Shown: positions 21,927-34,710, counted from the stretch's first letter. The stretch is 64,000 bases of DNA from Melieria omissa (GCA_963971225.1 OZ020270.1:73982432-74046431), one strand, 5' to 3'. Notes: generated by a model from the sequence alone, not told the origin. Numbers and translations are program-made.

Positions 21927-22256
21927 CGCCGTGTAGGCTTGTAGAAGAAGAACAAAAGCCAGTCAGAAATCAGAAATCGTTTTACAATTTCAGCTTTTCA
22001 CCAGCGCAACAACAACAACAACAGCGTTCGTCTTCACCTTGCAATCATTTCACGCCACAACAATGTGCGAACGCACACTCGCTGCAGTGAGCGCAACCAA
22101 AGAGCGCAACACATAAAACTACATTCTCGCTTGTAAATCCACGCTCTCACTACATATGTGATCTATGAGAGCAGAGCGCGGGTTCCAATGTTAGAACCCG
22201 CCATACAAAATTTTTGCTTGTATGACATGCGCATTCTGTATGTTTATTTTCTTTGC

Positions 22257-22526
22257 TTCTATCAAAGAATATGAAGTGTATAGAAGGCGCATCTGAGCCC
22301 AAAAATTCAAATTTTTGTTTGCGAGCTTCATAGAGCGGGGGGAAGCCACAAAAGGGAAAGAGTGGTGCCAACAGGAGAGCAAGCGCTTCAGTTTACGCTC
22401 ATTGACTGTACGAACTGAAGCACGCGCTACAACAAACACACATGAAGTGAAAGTACCGCTTCTCCTGTGTACTTTGAGGCGTTGGTGGTTGTTTTGGTCA
22501 CTCAATAATTTTTTGTGCAAATTTCT
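22257..22526. other. Spacer between repeats A and A'
   Basis: Unique within each duplication unit. Frames of 112 and 139 codons cross it on opposite strands, but neither resembles a known protein and both run into the repeat. I see no gene. Confidence 0.4.
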
Positions 22527-23755
22527 CACAGCAACACCAGCCAGCGCAATGATCGTCGTTTCAACGACGCAATTGCTTTTTGTTGTTGTAGTTTTTGTGT
22601 GTATGATTTTTTGTGTTTTGTGTTGTTTTTCTATTGTTTATGTTTTGCATCGTTTGGTACTTCCTTTTTTTAATTTACTGTCACAGCATTCATCAGGAAA
22701 TCTGAAGGAGCAAATAGGTAGCAAAAGTCTGTAACCGATTGATAATTTTTATGGAAAATGTTTCACTTAGCGCAGTGAAAAGGTCATCATTTCTTAGGTT
22801 TTGGCAACATATGCCACAATTATTATCCATGCTAATTTTTTACTCGATTGTCGAAGTTTTTATCTACAAAATAATTTGTTGTAATAATTGCTGTAAGTAC
22901 TGCTGAAATAAAATAATAAAAAAGACAGTTTCGTCTGTCTCAGCATGTAGTAGGATTTGATTCATAGAATCCTGTGTATCTTCGAAATTAGTTGTTACAC
23001 TTGACCGAGTACTACTTGAATTTAGTCCCAAAAATGCAAAAGTATTTTCTAGTTTATCTTGGTTGAAAAACTTGTTTGTTATAAAACATTTATGTGGGTT
23101 ATTGCTTAATTTTATCAGTAATTAAAAAACAGATTTTAGTTCTAAAAATAAAACTTTAATCATCCACACATTTAACATCTTTCAAATAATTAAAAAAATC
23201 TTTATAAATTTGTACGACTCATTATTTAATTGTAAAGCCGATCTAAAGCAATTATCCGATTGCCCTATTCATGCAATCAAATATTAGGTCTACTTTTTTG
23301 ATAAATTCTTTAGGAACTTTGTTTGTAGCGACCATATAAGTCGTCATGCCAACCATATTTTATTTTCTTTTCTATGATTTTGCGCACACTAAAGTCTGCA
23401 ATAAGTTCAGGAGCAATATGCGACGTCGTGCAGGCTTGTAGAAGAACAAAAGCCAGCCAGAAATCATAAATCGTTTTACAATTTCAGCTTTTCGCCAGCG
23501 CAACAACAACAACAACAGCGTTCGTCTTCACCTTGCAATCATTTCACGCCACAACAATGTGCGAACGCACACTCGCTGCAGTGAGCGCAACCAAAGAGCG
23601 CAACACATAAAACTACATTCTCGCTTGTAAAGCCACGCTCTCACTACATATGTGATCTATGAGAGCAGAGCGCGGGTTCCAATGTTAGAACCCGCCATAC
23701 AAAATTTTTGCTTGTATGACATGCGCATTCTGTATGTTTATTTTCTTTGCTACTA
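22527..23755 (+). repeat. Divergent repeat A' (uninterrupted copy)
   Basis: Homologous to 19286-22256 minus insertions. It preserves the uninterrupted targets: ATTCTTTAGGAACTTTGTTT near 23307 for the SINE and GCGACGTCGTGCAGGC near 23420 for Transib. It differs from repeat A at scattered positions, so this duplication is older than the 7.6-kb one. Confidence 0.8.
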
Positions 23756-24298
23756 CGCAAGCTGAATTTACACAGTATATTATACATGACGTATGAAAAG
23801 AAAGTGTATATGTACATTAGGGTGGCTCTTATTTAGCCTTTTTTGGAAAATCTAATAATTTTTTGTGGGCTACCCTTCAGTTTAGTTCTATTGTATAAAA
23901 AAAAGAGCTCTGTGGAATTTAGTGCCAATCGGATAAGGGAAAGGTGTGCCCCCGGGCCCTTGAAAGTGCAAAATAAACCAAAAATTACATTAAAAATCAA
24001 TTTATTTTTTTCTTCAATTTTTATAGACTAGATAAGTAATTAACAAAAAGTTGTAGTGTTAAATTATATTAAATTATATAGTATTACATTATATATTATT
24101 AAATTATATTATTAATTAATTATAGTATTAAGCGTATATAATTCTATATAACTCTTACTTTAATTTAATTCAGTTTACTTGAGTTTTACCTTACTTGCTA
24201 TATATTTAGAAAGAAAATATTTACAAAATAATAACATAAATTTCAATTAAAAAAAGTAAATAATTCATTAAAGAAAATGGAAATTCAACGAAAATTAA

Positions 24299-25263
24299 TT
24301 AAAAATTTTTAGTCTTAGATAAAGTTTGTTTTCTGCTATCTGGGAATTCATGGCGATACTCATTTACTACCTGAAGCACATACTGCTTCTGCTGTTCGTT
24401 TTTTGTAAATAACTTATTGTAATCCTCCATTAGTTTCACGCCTCTCTCTGCCGTATCGTTAATAACATTAAGTTTCTTTACTAGGTTTAGAGCTTTGACG
24501 AAATCTTCATTTGTATGCCACTGCAAAGGGTTTGTATTAAGGAACTCTTCACTTAAATCGAATCTGGTGAAAAATTTCCTTGTTTTATTAGAAACAAATT
24601 GTTCGATTCCATTGTTTAATATTTGTGGGATTTGACTGATTTCCACTTTTACCCTTTTAACATTTTGTTCTGGAAAGTCTGCTTCACGATTTAATGCTTC
24701 CACCATTTTCATTTTTGTTTCAGAAGGCAAATTAGGGTCAAAGAACGCCAAGGCGATGGATTCAGGGGATAAATACCACAAATGATTTTTAATTTTTTGT
24801 AAAGCCACACGAGAAATATCTGGATCAATTATTTGATATTTATAAATTTTTGAAAGAACACTGAAATCCAAATATGGTGCTTTGGCTGCAGAAGGTGCAC
24901 AAAACCACGCTTCGACATATATCCTGATTAGAAAAATGCAAATATCACAAATAGCGTTTTCCTCATGCGGTGATAATTTAAATTCATCGCGAAACATGAA
25001 TATTTTTAAGCAATAAATAGCTTTTGCCATCCACCTTGCATGATGAATAGCTCCTGGAACACGGAAGGATACTCCGCGAGATGGTGTTTCGCCAAGAAAA
25101 ATTGCAGCCAATTCTAAAAATTCTCTATAATCTTCTCTCGGCTGTTTGTCTTGCAAAGCCTTTCGTATAAATTCAAGAATTCGAGACCTTCTCATGCTCG
25201 ACTCCGGTTTTAAAATTAATTACATTTACTTCAGGCCAAGCACTTTGGAACTTTTTTAAGTTG
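24299..25263 (-). pseudogene. hAT-like transposase, C-terminal part, copy 1
   Basis: A 298-codon frame (24299-25195) reads EFLELAAIFLGETPSRGVSF, HLWYLSPESIALAFFD and, near the end, NDTAERGVKLMEDYNKLF. Upstream codons as far as the SINE at 25264 belong to the same gene (KKFQSA, then VNVINFKTGVEHEKV) but contain a stop and a frame change. The methionine at its start is internal, so this is not a separate gene. Differs from copies 2 and 3 by Asn instead of Asp near the C terminus. Confidence 0.8.
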
Positions 25264-25592
25264 GCAGCCGCCGTGGCTCAGTTGGTTAGTGCGCGGTCCA
25301 AGCGAGTCGAATGCAGAGCGACGCAAGTTCGAATTCTGCATGTAGTAACACCTAAAAAAAAATAACGGGAAACTCGTTTTCTCTTTCGGTGGCTGTCCTC
25401 TCAGCTGGAAATGGCAAACCTCTGAGAGTAAAAATTGCCTATGAAAAAGCTCCCAACCTGCCGTTCGGAACCGGCATAAAACTGTAGGTCCCTTCCACCC
25501 GCGTACAAATTCACACGCACAACACGGGTGGTTGCAGGAAGCTAGGCCTTAGTCTCGCGTAAGCGGGCTGTCGTGCCAGTCAATAATAATAA
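25264..25592 (+). repeat. tRNA-derived SINE, copy 3, inside the hAT-like gene
   Basis: Box A is TGGCTCAGTTGG and box B is AGTTCGAATTC, the best-preserved promoter pair among the SINEs here. It ends in an AATAATAATAA tail. A short AGTTGG match flanks it on both sides, so the target duplication is only about 6 bp. It lies antisense to the transposase. Confidence 0.88.
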
Positions 25593-26750
25593 CAGTTGGG
25601 CCCGTAGTTTCTCCCATCTTTTCCTCAAAAACGGCTTTTAAAATAATTTCGTAAATGTGATGCCGGCAAGGTAAATATAAGAGGACTTTTTCTAGAAAGT
25701 TTTCGATCAAAACACACGCACCTTTAAAATTGCCCGTATTTGACGCTGTAGTGTCAAAAACTAATACTTTTACGTAATCTTGAAGGCCCCATTCCGCAAG
25801 AGTTTCACACACAGCAGTTGCCTGTTCTTTTCCACTCCCCGATTGCAATGCAGGTACACCAAGAAGTTGATCAGTACCGCAGTTTAAAAGAATAACAGGA
25901 AGTCGGTCTACTGTCTTTTTACCTGTTAATGCTGGAAGTAATTTACCATCCCAATGCAAGGTAGCAGCGGGCAATTTTCTATCCTTGAAAATATTTTTTA
26001 TTTCAGTAGTCTTTTTTTGCGGAGCTTCTCTCGAAAATTGTGAACAGAGCACCTGTTGACTGCAAAACTCTCAACATCATGATCAAGTGCCTGAATAGTA
26101 GCTATCAGAATATGAACTGCATTCCTGTCACTGATCTTGCACCTATCCAAAGCAGCAGCAAGCTTAGGAGTCATTATTGTTTGACGCCCTCTTCTTTTCT
26201 TCTCTCCGCTGGTGGAGATAAATATTTTGAGGCACGCGGAAGTTGCTCTAAATCACATACATCTAAATCTTCGCTACAGCTTGAACTCGACGTGATGAGC
26301 ATGGCAGGTAGAGCTAGAAAAAAGATTAATAAGATAAAATTTAATCAAATTGGAAACACATAAATATAAACACAATAGATACTTACACAGTTGTTGAATT
26401 TCATTATCGCTTCGTTCTTTTCTCTTCTCCTCTCGCATTTTTCGCTCAGAAATTTGTCGCTCCTTCGCAATTAGCTGGTAATCAATTCCATACATAAACC
26501 CAGGCCGTCCTTTCAACCGCTGATTGGTTAAGAACTGCTTATCTTCCTCAATGGAAATTATACTCAAAGCATTAGCGTGCGCTATGTCGAATAGATCAAG
26601 TTTTTCAACGAAATCTGTTTCTTTTTTTTATGAACCACCGAAGATCTTCCAGCATGCTTTTGAAGTTGTCTCCATTGTTCATACAGAGCTTCTAACTTTG
26701 GTATACAGTTCCTTAACTCTTGCGTCGGAATTCGTGCTTTTTCCCCAATA
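25593..26750 (-). pseudogene. hAT-like transposase, N-terminal and catalytic part, copy 1
   Basis: Same content as the segment annotated in copy 3: coiled basic N-terminal region, a small intron, then the conserved block with LVFDTTASNTG and YLPCRHHIYEIIL. Two frameshifts are shared with the other copies. Further upstream the copy ends at the duplication edge. Confidence 0.75.
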
Positions 26751-27741
26751 TATCATCATTTCGCGTACAGGTAACGAGGCACTGCCCCGTACGGTTAACT
26801 TACACACCCGTAAATTGAAAAAAAAAATACTTTTAACGTTTGTTTCACCGATGGAAGTTTGTTTCCAACAATTTCATTCGAGTATTGCCCGAGCAAATAT
26901 ATTTTCTCTCGTAGTAGAGGTGGTGACATTGTGCGACCGAATGTGTTCACTTCGAATGTTAAACGCGACTGATATTTTAATAAAATTGTATTTTCTCGTA
27001 GCTTTTGCTACATAACTCGAGAAAAATGTAAACAGCTCTTCTTTTGTTGTTTTTTTATTGTTTATGTTTTGCATCGTTTGGAACTTCCTTTTTTTAATTT
27101 ACTGTCACAGCATTCATCAGGAAATCTGAAGGAGCAAATAGGTAGCAGAAGTCTGTAACCGATTGATAATTTTTATGGAAAATTTTTCACTTAGCGCAGT
27201 GAAAAGGTCATCATTTCTTAGGTTTTGGAAACATATGCCACAATTATTATCCATGCTAATTTTTTACTCGATTGTCGAAGTTTTTATCTACAAAATAATT
27301 TGTTGTAATAATTGCTGTAAGTACTGCTGAAAAAAAATAATAAAAAATACAGTTTCGTCTGTCTCAGCATGTAGTAGGATTTGATTCATAGAATCCTGTG
27401 TATCTTCGAAATTAGTTATTACACTTGACCGAGTACTACTTGAATTTTGTCCCAAAATTGCAAAAGTATTTTCTAGTTTATCTTGATCAAAAAACTTTTT
27501 TGTTATAAAACATTTATGTGGGTTATTGCTTAATTTTAACAGAAAAACGGATTTAAGTTTTAAAAATAAAAACTTTAATCATCCATACATTTAACATCTT
27601 TCAAATAATTAAAAAAATATTTATAAATTTGTACGACTCATTATTCAATTGTAAAGCCGATCTAAAGCAATTATCCGATTGCCCTATTCATGCAATCAAA
27701 TATTAGGTCTACTTTTTTGATAAGTTCTTTAGGAACTTTAG

Positions 27742-28075
27742 GCAGCCGCCGTGGCTCAGTTGGTTAGTGCGCGGTCCAACGAGTCGCATGCAGAGCGACG
27801 CAAGATCGAATACTGCATGTAGTAACACCTAAAAAAAAATAACGGGAAACTCGTTTTCTCTTTCGGTGGCTGTCCTCTCAGCTGGAAATGGCAAACCTCT
27901 GAGAGTAAAAATTGCCTATGAAAATGCTCCCAACCTGCCGTTCGGAACCGGCATAAAACTGTAGGTCCCTTCCACCCGCGTACAAAATTCACACGCACAA
28001 CACGGGTGGTTGCGGGAAGCTAGGCCTTAGTCTCGCGTAAGCGGGCTGTCGTGCCAATCAATTATTAATCAATTA
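27742..28075 (+). repeat. tRNA-derived SINE, copy 4
   Basis: The unit-2 counterpart of SINE copy 2, with the same TCTTTAGGAACTTT flanks. It arose by the 7.6-kb duplication, not by a new insertion. Confidence 0.92.
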
Positions 28076-28197
28076 TCTTTAGGAACTTTGTTTGTAGCGA
28101 CCATATAAGTCGTTATGCCAGCCATATTTTATTTTCTTTTCTATGATTTTGCGCACACTACCGTCTGCAATAAGTTCAGGAGCAATATGCGACGCCG

Positions 28198-29537
28198 CAC
28201 AATGGGGTAAACATGCCGAAAACCCGCGCATTACGGCTAATCTTAAAGTTACGGGCCTAACTTTTTTTTATTTTTCGTAATCTACATGCATGTAGCAGTC
28301 AAAAAATGCTTTTTGCATGTAAATTGAAGCGAAACTGGCTGCTGTATAGCCATTCAAAGTTGGGTGTTTTTATACTCAATTTCATTTTGTCGATGCAACT
28401 TTTTTGATGGTGATGCTGAAATGTCAATTAAATCGTTATTTTTAAATATAATCAAATAATTTTTGGTATATATAATAAGCATATTCCTACATTTAATTTG
28501 GCATATAATTCTTTTCCATGGCACATTTTCTTGTAAAGATATAAGTTCTCAAAGTTTGGGCAAAAACGACGATTTTTGTAGGAAAATTGTCCTACTTTCG
28601 TGGTGTATAACTTTTATGGATAATCGAAAATCTTTAAGGAAGGTAAGTAGGAACCTTCATAAAAAAATGATACCAAACTTGTCTGCGGAAAGCTGCGGAA
28701 TGATTAGATTTTTGGACATTTATTCACTTCTCTTAGTAAGAAAACAAATATATATGAACTAAAAACTTTTTAACGCGCGTATGGGTCGGTACGTTTATAG
28801 CACTTGATGCATATATATAGTATTAAAAAAAATAAATAAAGTAAAAATATATGTGATTTATCACCTGAATTAATAAATATGCTAAAAAAATATTTTGTAT
28901 CAATTTTTTGGGCGGGTACGCAGGATGATTCTTGAAAAAGGCAATATATTTCAATAAAACTTTGTGTGGAATTTACGAGTGACCTAACTAAACTCTGACG
29001 TAAAAATGGGCATGGAACGCCCACTTTTAAGTAGGGTTGCCATATAAGCATACTTGGTTAAATTGGGAAAATTTATTATATTTATATACTAACCAACGTC
29101 ATCTGCACTTTTGTGGTTATTAATAACGGTAAGTGGGCGTGGTACTCCCCATTAACCCGTTATGAGCCGTATCAACCCGTATCGTTTTTGCTTAAATACG
29201 AATTACTCTACATGTATGCGTTTTATGTGGGTGTTTTATGAAAGGAGGCAAAAAATGGGGGCGTGGCTACAATCTACAGTATTCACAAGTCAGTTTGGGT
29301 CGATTTAAATACTTTAACTTTGGTTTTGTTTTTTACTAATGAAGATTTTAAAAGTGCCTAATTGCCGACTGTAGGGTGCCGGTGCACGGTACAGTAAATC
29401 AAATACAATTATGGTGAACAAATCCCTGAAGAGTCCTGAAGGAGATGTCCAAATTTGAGGTATTTATCTTTAACCGTATATATACTACAGCATAAAATAG
29501 GCAATGCGCGGGTTTTTAGCATGTTTACCCCATTGTG
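28198..29537. mobile_element. Transib-like element, copy 2
   Basis: The unit-2 counterpart of the 1340-bp element, with identical CGCCG flanks and CACAATGG termini. It was duplicated together with the surrounding unit. Confidence 0.85.
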
Positions 29538-30137
29538 CGCCGTGTAGGCTTGTAGAAGAAGAACAAAAGCCAGTCAGAAATCAGAAATCGTTTTACAATT
29601 TCAGCTTTTCACCAGCGCAACAACAACAACAACAGCGTTCGTCTTCACCTTGCAATCATTTCACGCCACAACAATGTGCGAACGCACACTCGCTGCAGTG
29701 AGCGCAACCAAAGAGCGCAACACATAAAACTACATTCTCGCTTGTAAATCCACGCTCTCACTACATATGTGATCTATGAGAGCAGAGCGCGGGTTCCAAT
29801 GTTAGAACCCGCCATACAAAATTTTTGCTTGTATGACATGCGCATTCTGTATGTTTATTTTCTTTGCTTCTATCAAAGAATATGAAGTGTATAGAAGGCG
29901 CATCTGAGCCCAAAAATTCAAATTTTTGTTTGCGAGCTTCATAGAGCGGGGGGAAGCCACAAAAGGGAAAGAGTGGTGCCAACAGGAGAGCAAGCGCTTC
30001 AGTTTACGCTCATTGACTGTACGAACTGAAGCACGCGCTACAACAAACACACATGAAGTGAAAGTACCGCTTCTCCTGTGTACTTTGAGGCGTTGGTGGT
30101 TGTTTTGGTCACTCAATAATTTTTTGTGCAAATTTCT

Positions 30138-31366
30138 CACAGCAACACCAGCCAGCGCAATGATCGTCGTTTCAACGACGCAATTGCTTTTTGTTGTTGT
30201 AGTTTTTGTGTGTATGATTTTTTGTGTTTTGTGTTGTTTTTCTATTGTTTATGTTTTGCATCGTTTGGTACTTCCTTTTTTTAATTTACTGTCACAGCAT
30301 TCATCAGGAAATCTGAAGGAGCAAATAGGTAGCAAAAGTCTGTAACCGATTGATAATTTTTATGGAAAATGTTTCACTTAGCGCAGTGAAAAGGTCATCA
30401 TTTCTTAGGTTTTGGCAACATATGCCACAATTATTATCCATGCTAATTTTTTACTCGATTGTCGAAGTTTTTATCTACAAAATAATTTGTTGTAATAATT
30501 GCTGTAAGTACTGCTGAAATAAAATAATAAAAAAGACAGTTTCGTCTGTCTCAGCATGTAGTAGGATTTGATTCATAGAATCCTGTGTATCTTCGAAATT
30601 AGTTGTTACACTTGACCGAGTACTACTTGAATTTAGTCCCAAAAATGCAAAAGTATTTTCTAGTTTATCTTGGTTGAAAAACTTGTTTGTTATAAAACAT
30701 TTATGTGGGTTATTGCTTAATTTTATCAGTAATTAAAAAACAGATTTTAGTTCTAAAAATAAAACTTTAATCATCCACACATTTAACATCTTTCAAATAA
30801 TTAAAAAAATCTTTATAAATTTGTACGACTCATTATTTAATTGTAAAGCCGATCTAAAGCAATTATCCGATTGCCCTATTCATGCAATCAAATATTAGGT
30901 CTACTTTTTTGATAAATTCTTTAGGAACTTTGTTTGTAGCGACCATATAAGTCGTCATGCCAACCATATTTTATTTTCTTTTCTATGATTTTGCGCACAC
31001 TAAAGTCTGCAATAAGTTCAGGAGCAATATGCGACGTCGTGCAGGCTTGTAGAAGAACAAAAGCCAGCCAGAAATCATAAATCGTTTTACAATTTCAGCT
31101 TTTCGCCAGCGCAACAACAACAACAACAGCGTTCGTCTTCACCTTGCAATCATTTCACGCCACAACAATGTGCGAACGCACACTCGCTGCAGTGAGCGCA
31201 ACCAAAGAGCGCAACACATAAAACTACATTCTCGCTTGTAAAGCCACGCTCTCACTACATATGTGATCTATGAGAGCAGAGCGCGGGTTCCAATGTTAGA
31301 ACCCGCCATACAAAATTTTTGCTTGTATGACATGCGCATTCTGTATGTTTATTTTCTTTGCTACTA
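30138..31366 (+). repeat. Repeat A' in duplication unit 2
   Basis: Counterpart of 22527-23755. The four copies of the A/A' family in the window come from one older and one recent duplication. Confidence 0.8.
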
Positions 31367-31909
31367 CGCAAGCTGAATTTACACAGTATATTATACATGA
31401 CGTATGAAAAGAAAGTGTATATGTACATTAGGGTGGCTCTTATTTAGCCTTTTTTGGAAAATCTAATAATTTTTTGTGGGCTACCCTTCAGTTTAGTTCT
31501 ATTGTATAAAAAAAAGAGCTCTGTGGAATTTAGTGCCAATCGGATAAGGGAAAGGTGTGCCCCCGGGCCCTTGAAAGTGCAAAATAAACCAAAAATTACA
31601 TTAAAAATCAATTTATTTTTTTCTTCAATTTTTATAGACTAGATAAGTAATTAACAAAAAGTTGTAGTGTTAAATTATATTAAATTATATAGTATTACAT
31701 TATATATTATTAAATTATATTATTAATTAATTATAGTATTAAGCGTATATAATTCTATATAACTCTTACTTTAATTTAATTCAGTTTACTTGAGTTTTAC
31801 CTTACTTGCTATATATTTAGAAAGAAAATATTTACAAAATAATAACATAAATTTCAATTAAAAAAAGTAAATAATTCATTAAAGAAAATGGAAATTCAAC
31901 GAAAATTAA

Positions 31910-32874
31910 TTAAAAATCTTTAGTCTTAGATAAAGTTTGTTTTCTGCTATCTGGGAATTCATGGCGATACTCATTTACTACCTGAAGCACATACTGCTTC
32001 TGCTGTTCGTTTTTTGTAAATAACTTATTGTAATCCTCCATTAGTTTCACGCCTCTCTCTGCCGTATCGTTAATAACATTAAGTTTCTTTACTAGGTTTA
32101 GAGCTTTGACGAAATCTTCATTTGTATGCCACTGCAAAGGGTTTGTATTAAGGAACTCTTCACTTAAATCGAATCTGGTGAAAAATTTCCTTGTTTTATT
32201 AGAAACAAATTGTTCGATTCCATTGTTTAATATTTGTGGGATTTGACTGATTTCCACTTTTACCCTTTTAACATTTTGTTCTGGAAAGTCTGCTTCACGA
32301 TTTAATGCTTCCACCATTTTCATTTTTGTTTCAGAAGGCAAATTAGGGTCAAAGAACGCCAAGGCGATGGATTCAGGGGATAAATACCACAAATGATTTT
32401 TAATTTTTTGTAAAGCCACACGAGAAATATCTGGATCAATTATTTGATATTTATAAATTTTTGAAAGAACACTGAAATCCAAATATGGTGCTTTGGCTGC
32501 AGAAGGTGCACAAAACCACGCTTCGACATATATCCTGATTAGAAAAATGCAAATATCACAAATAGCGTTTTCCTCATGCGGTGATAATTTAAATTCATCG
32601 CGAAACATGAATATTTTTAAGCAATAAATAGCTTTTGCCATCCACCTTGCATGATGAATAGCTCCTGGAACACGGAAGGATACTCCGCGAGATGGTGTTT
32701 CGCCAAGAAAAATTGCAGCCAATTCTAAAAATTCTCTATAATCTTCTCTCGGCTGTTTGTCTTGCAAAGCCTTTCGTATAAATTCAAGAATTCGAGACCT
32801 TCTCATGCTCGACTCCGGTTTTAAAATTAATTACATTTACTTCAGGCCAAGCACTTTGGAACTTTTTTAAGTTG
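31910..32874 (-). pseudogene. hAT-like transposase, C-terminal part, copy 2
   Basis: The same 298-codon stretch as copy 3, with Asp near the C terminus (NDTAERGVKLM and HLWYLSPE conserved). Upstream codons between 32806 and the SINE hold a stop. The frame was followed from the family pattern and from the matching segments in the other two copies. Confidence 0.8.
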
Positions 32875-33203
32875 GCAGCCGCCGTGGCTCAGTTGGTTAG
32901 TGCGCGGTCCAAGCGAGTCGAATGCAGAGCGACGCAAGTTCGAATTCTGCATGTAGTAACACCTAAAAAAAAATAACGGGAAACTCGTTTTCTCTTTCGG
33001 TGGCTGTCCTCTCAGCTGGAAATGGCAAACCTCTGAGAGTAAAAATTGCCTATGAAAAAGCTCCCAACCTGCCGTTCGGAACCGGCATAAAACTGTAGGT
33101 CCCTTCCACCCGCGTACAAATTCACACGCACAACACGGGTGGTTGCAGGAAGCTAGGCCTTAGTCTCGCGTAAGCGGGCTGTCGTGCCAGTCAATAATAA
33201 TAA
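32875..33203 (+). repeat. tRNA-derived SINE, copy 5, inside hAT copy 2
   Basis: Same position, orientation and sequence as copies 3 and 6 relative to the hAT element. One SINE insertion therefore predates the spread or duplication of these hAT copies. Confidence 0.9.
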
Positions 33204-34352
33204 CAGTTGGGCCCGTAGTTTCTCCCATCTTTTCCTCAAAAACGGCTTTTAAAATAATTTCGTAAATGTGATGCCGGCAAGGTAAATATAAGAGGACTTT
33301 TTCTAGAAAGTTTTCGATCAAAACACACGCACCTTTAAAATTGCCCGTATTTGACGCTGTAGTGTCAAAAACTAATACTTTTACGTAATCTTGAAGGCCC
33401 CATTCCGCAAGAGTTTCACACACAGCAGTTGCCTGTTCTTTTCCACTCCCCGATTGCAATGCAGGTACACCAAGAAGTTGATCAGTACCGCAGTTTAAAA
33501 GAATAACAGGAAGTCGGTCTACTGTCTTTTTACCTGTTAATGCTGGAAGTAATTTACCATCCCAATGCAAGGTAGCAGCGGGCAATTTTCTATCCTTGAA
33601 AATATTTTTTATTTCAGTAGTCTTTTTTTGCGGAGCTTCTCTCGAAAATTGTGAACAGAGCACCTGTTGACTGCAAAACTCTCAACATCATGATCAAGTG
33701 CCTGAATAGTAGCTATCAGAATATGAACTGCATTCCTGTCACTGATCTTGCACCTATCCAAAGCAGCAGCAAGCTTAGGAGTCATTATTGTTTGACGCCC
33801 TCTTCTTTTCTTCTCTCCGCTGGTGGAGATAAATATTTTGAGGCACGCGGAAGTTGCTCTAAATCACATACATCTAAATCTTCGCTACAGCTTGAACTCG
33901 ACGTGATGAGCATGGCAGGTAGAGCTAGAAAAAAGATTAATAAGATAAAATTTAATCAAATTGGAAACACATAAATATAAACACAATAGATACTTACACA
34001 GTTGTTGAATTTCATTATCGCTTCGTTCTTTTCTCTTCTCCTCTCGCATTTTTCGCTCAGAAATTTGTCGCTCCTTCGCAATTAGCTGGTAATCAATTCC
34101 ATACATAAACCCAGGCCGTCCTTTCAACCGCTGATTGGTTAAGAACTGCTTATCTTCCTCAATGGAAATTATACTCAAAGCATTAGCGTGCGCTATGTCG
34201 AATAGATCAAGTTTTTCAACGAAATCTGTTTCTTTTTTTTATGAACCACCGAAGATCTTCCAGCATGCTTTTGAAGTTGTCTCCATTGTTCATACAGAGC
34301 TTCTAACTTTGGTATACAGTTCCTTAACTCTTGCGTCGGAATTCGTGCTTTT
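33204..34352 (-). pseudogene. hAT-like transposase, N-terminal and catalytic part, copy 2
   Basis: Mirror of 43640-44788 in copy 3. It holds the FDTTASNTG and CRHHIYE motifs, the small intron and the two shared frameshifts. See the copy 3 entry for the description. Confidence 0.8.
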
Positions 34353-34710
34353 TCCCCAATATATCATCATTTCGCGTACAGGTAACGAGGCACTGCCCCG
34401 TACGGTTAACTTACACACCCGTAAATTGAAAAAAAAAATACTTTTAACGTTTGTTTCACCGATGGAAGTTTGTTTCCAACAATTTCATTCGAGTATTGCC
34501 CGAGCAAATATATTTTCTCTCGTAGTAGAGGTGGTGACATTGTGCGACCGAATGTGTTCACTTCGAATGTTAAACGCGACTGATATTTTAATAAAATTGT
34601 ATTTTCTCGAAAAAGGAATAGCCATGAAAATTTGAATTACCGCTGTTAAAATCGAAATGCTCGCCTACTTGGCAAAACTTACTACGATCAAATTTTTTAA
34701 TTAGTATGTA

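Larger units (their letters stand above)
19286..22256 (+). repeat. Divergent repeat A, occupied by a SINE and a Transib-like element
   Basis: After removal of the SINE (20131-20464) and Transib (20587-21926), this matches 22527-23755 over about 1.2 kb with scattered substitutions. It starts CACAGCGACACCAGCC and ends TTATTTTCTTTGCT. Its nature is unknown; no open frame of note. It contains a CAACAACAACAACAACAGCG run near 22007. The matching empty copy A' proves both insertions. Confidence 0.8.
23818..26998 (-). mobile_element. hAT-like transposon, copy 1 (cut by the duplication edge)
   Basis: Starts at TAGGGTGGCTCTTATTT, preceded by ATGTACAT (23810-23817), exactly as in copy 2. About 450 bp of the other end, including its inverted repeat, is missing, because the tandem unit ends here. 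The coding strand is minus. It carries the same SINE (25264-25592) as the other two copies. Confidence 0.9.
19390..27000 (+). repeat. 7.61-kb tandem duplication, unit 1
   Basis: Every position here maps to the position 7611 bp further on (unit 2). I found one clear base difference (24308 T versus 31919 C, changing the last-but-one residue of the hAT frame) and no indels in the parts compared. The left edge is GCTTTTGCTACATAACTCG at 19390 and 27001. The right edge lies inside the hAT element, after TTTTCTCG (26998 and 34609), with TA at the join. The edges share no long homology. Confidence 0.93.
27001..29867 (+). repeat. Repeat A in duplication unit 2
   Basis: The copy of repeat A lacking its first about 100 bp, because the duplication starts inside it. 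It carries SINE copy 4 and Transib copy 2 at the same sites as in unit 1. Confidence 0.85.
27001..34611 (+). repeat. 7.61-kb tandem duplication, unit 2
   Basis: Head-to-tail with unit 1. The join (about 26991-27012) reads TTTTCTCGTAGCTTTTGCTA: hAT sequence, then TA not accounted for by either edge, then the unit's left end. Beyond 34609 the hAT element continues normally to its other end, so unit 2 keeps the original right-hand context and unit 1 the original left-hand context. Confidence 0.93.

Noticed and set aside
22315..22734. 139-codon frame between repeats A and A'
   Set aside because: Crosses a repeat boundary, no recognisable domain, and an overlapping antisense frame is equally long.
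19286..23755. Repeats A and A' as LTRs of one retrotransposon
   Set aside because: Only about 270 bp separate them, no primer site or polypurine tract is visible, and the ends are not TG...CA.
25264..25340. tRNA gene
   Set aside because: Box A and box B are tRNA-like, but the segment heads a repeated 320-bp SINE and the cloverleaf arms do not pair properly.
26524..27015. 163- to 166-codon frames at 26524, 34135 and 43357
   Set aside because: Antisense shadows of the hAT-like transposase; the coding strand carries the conserved motifs.
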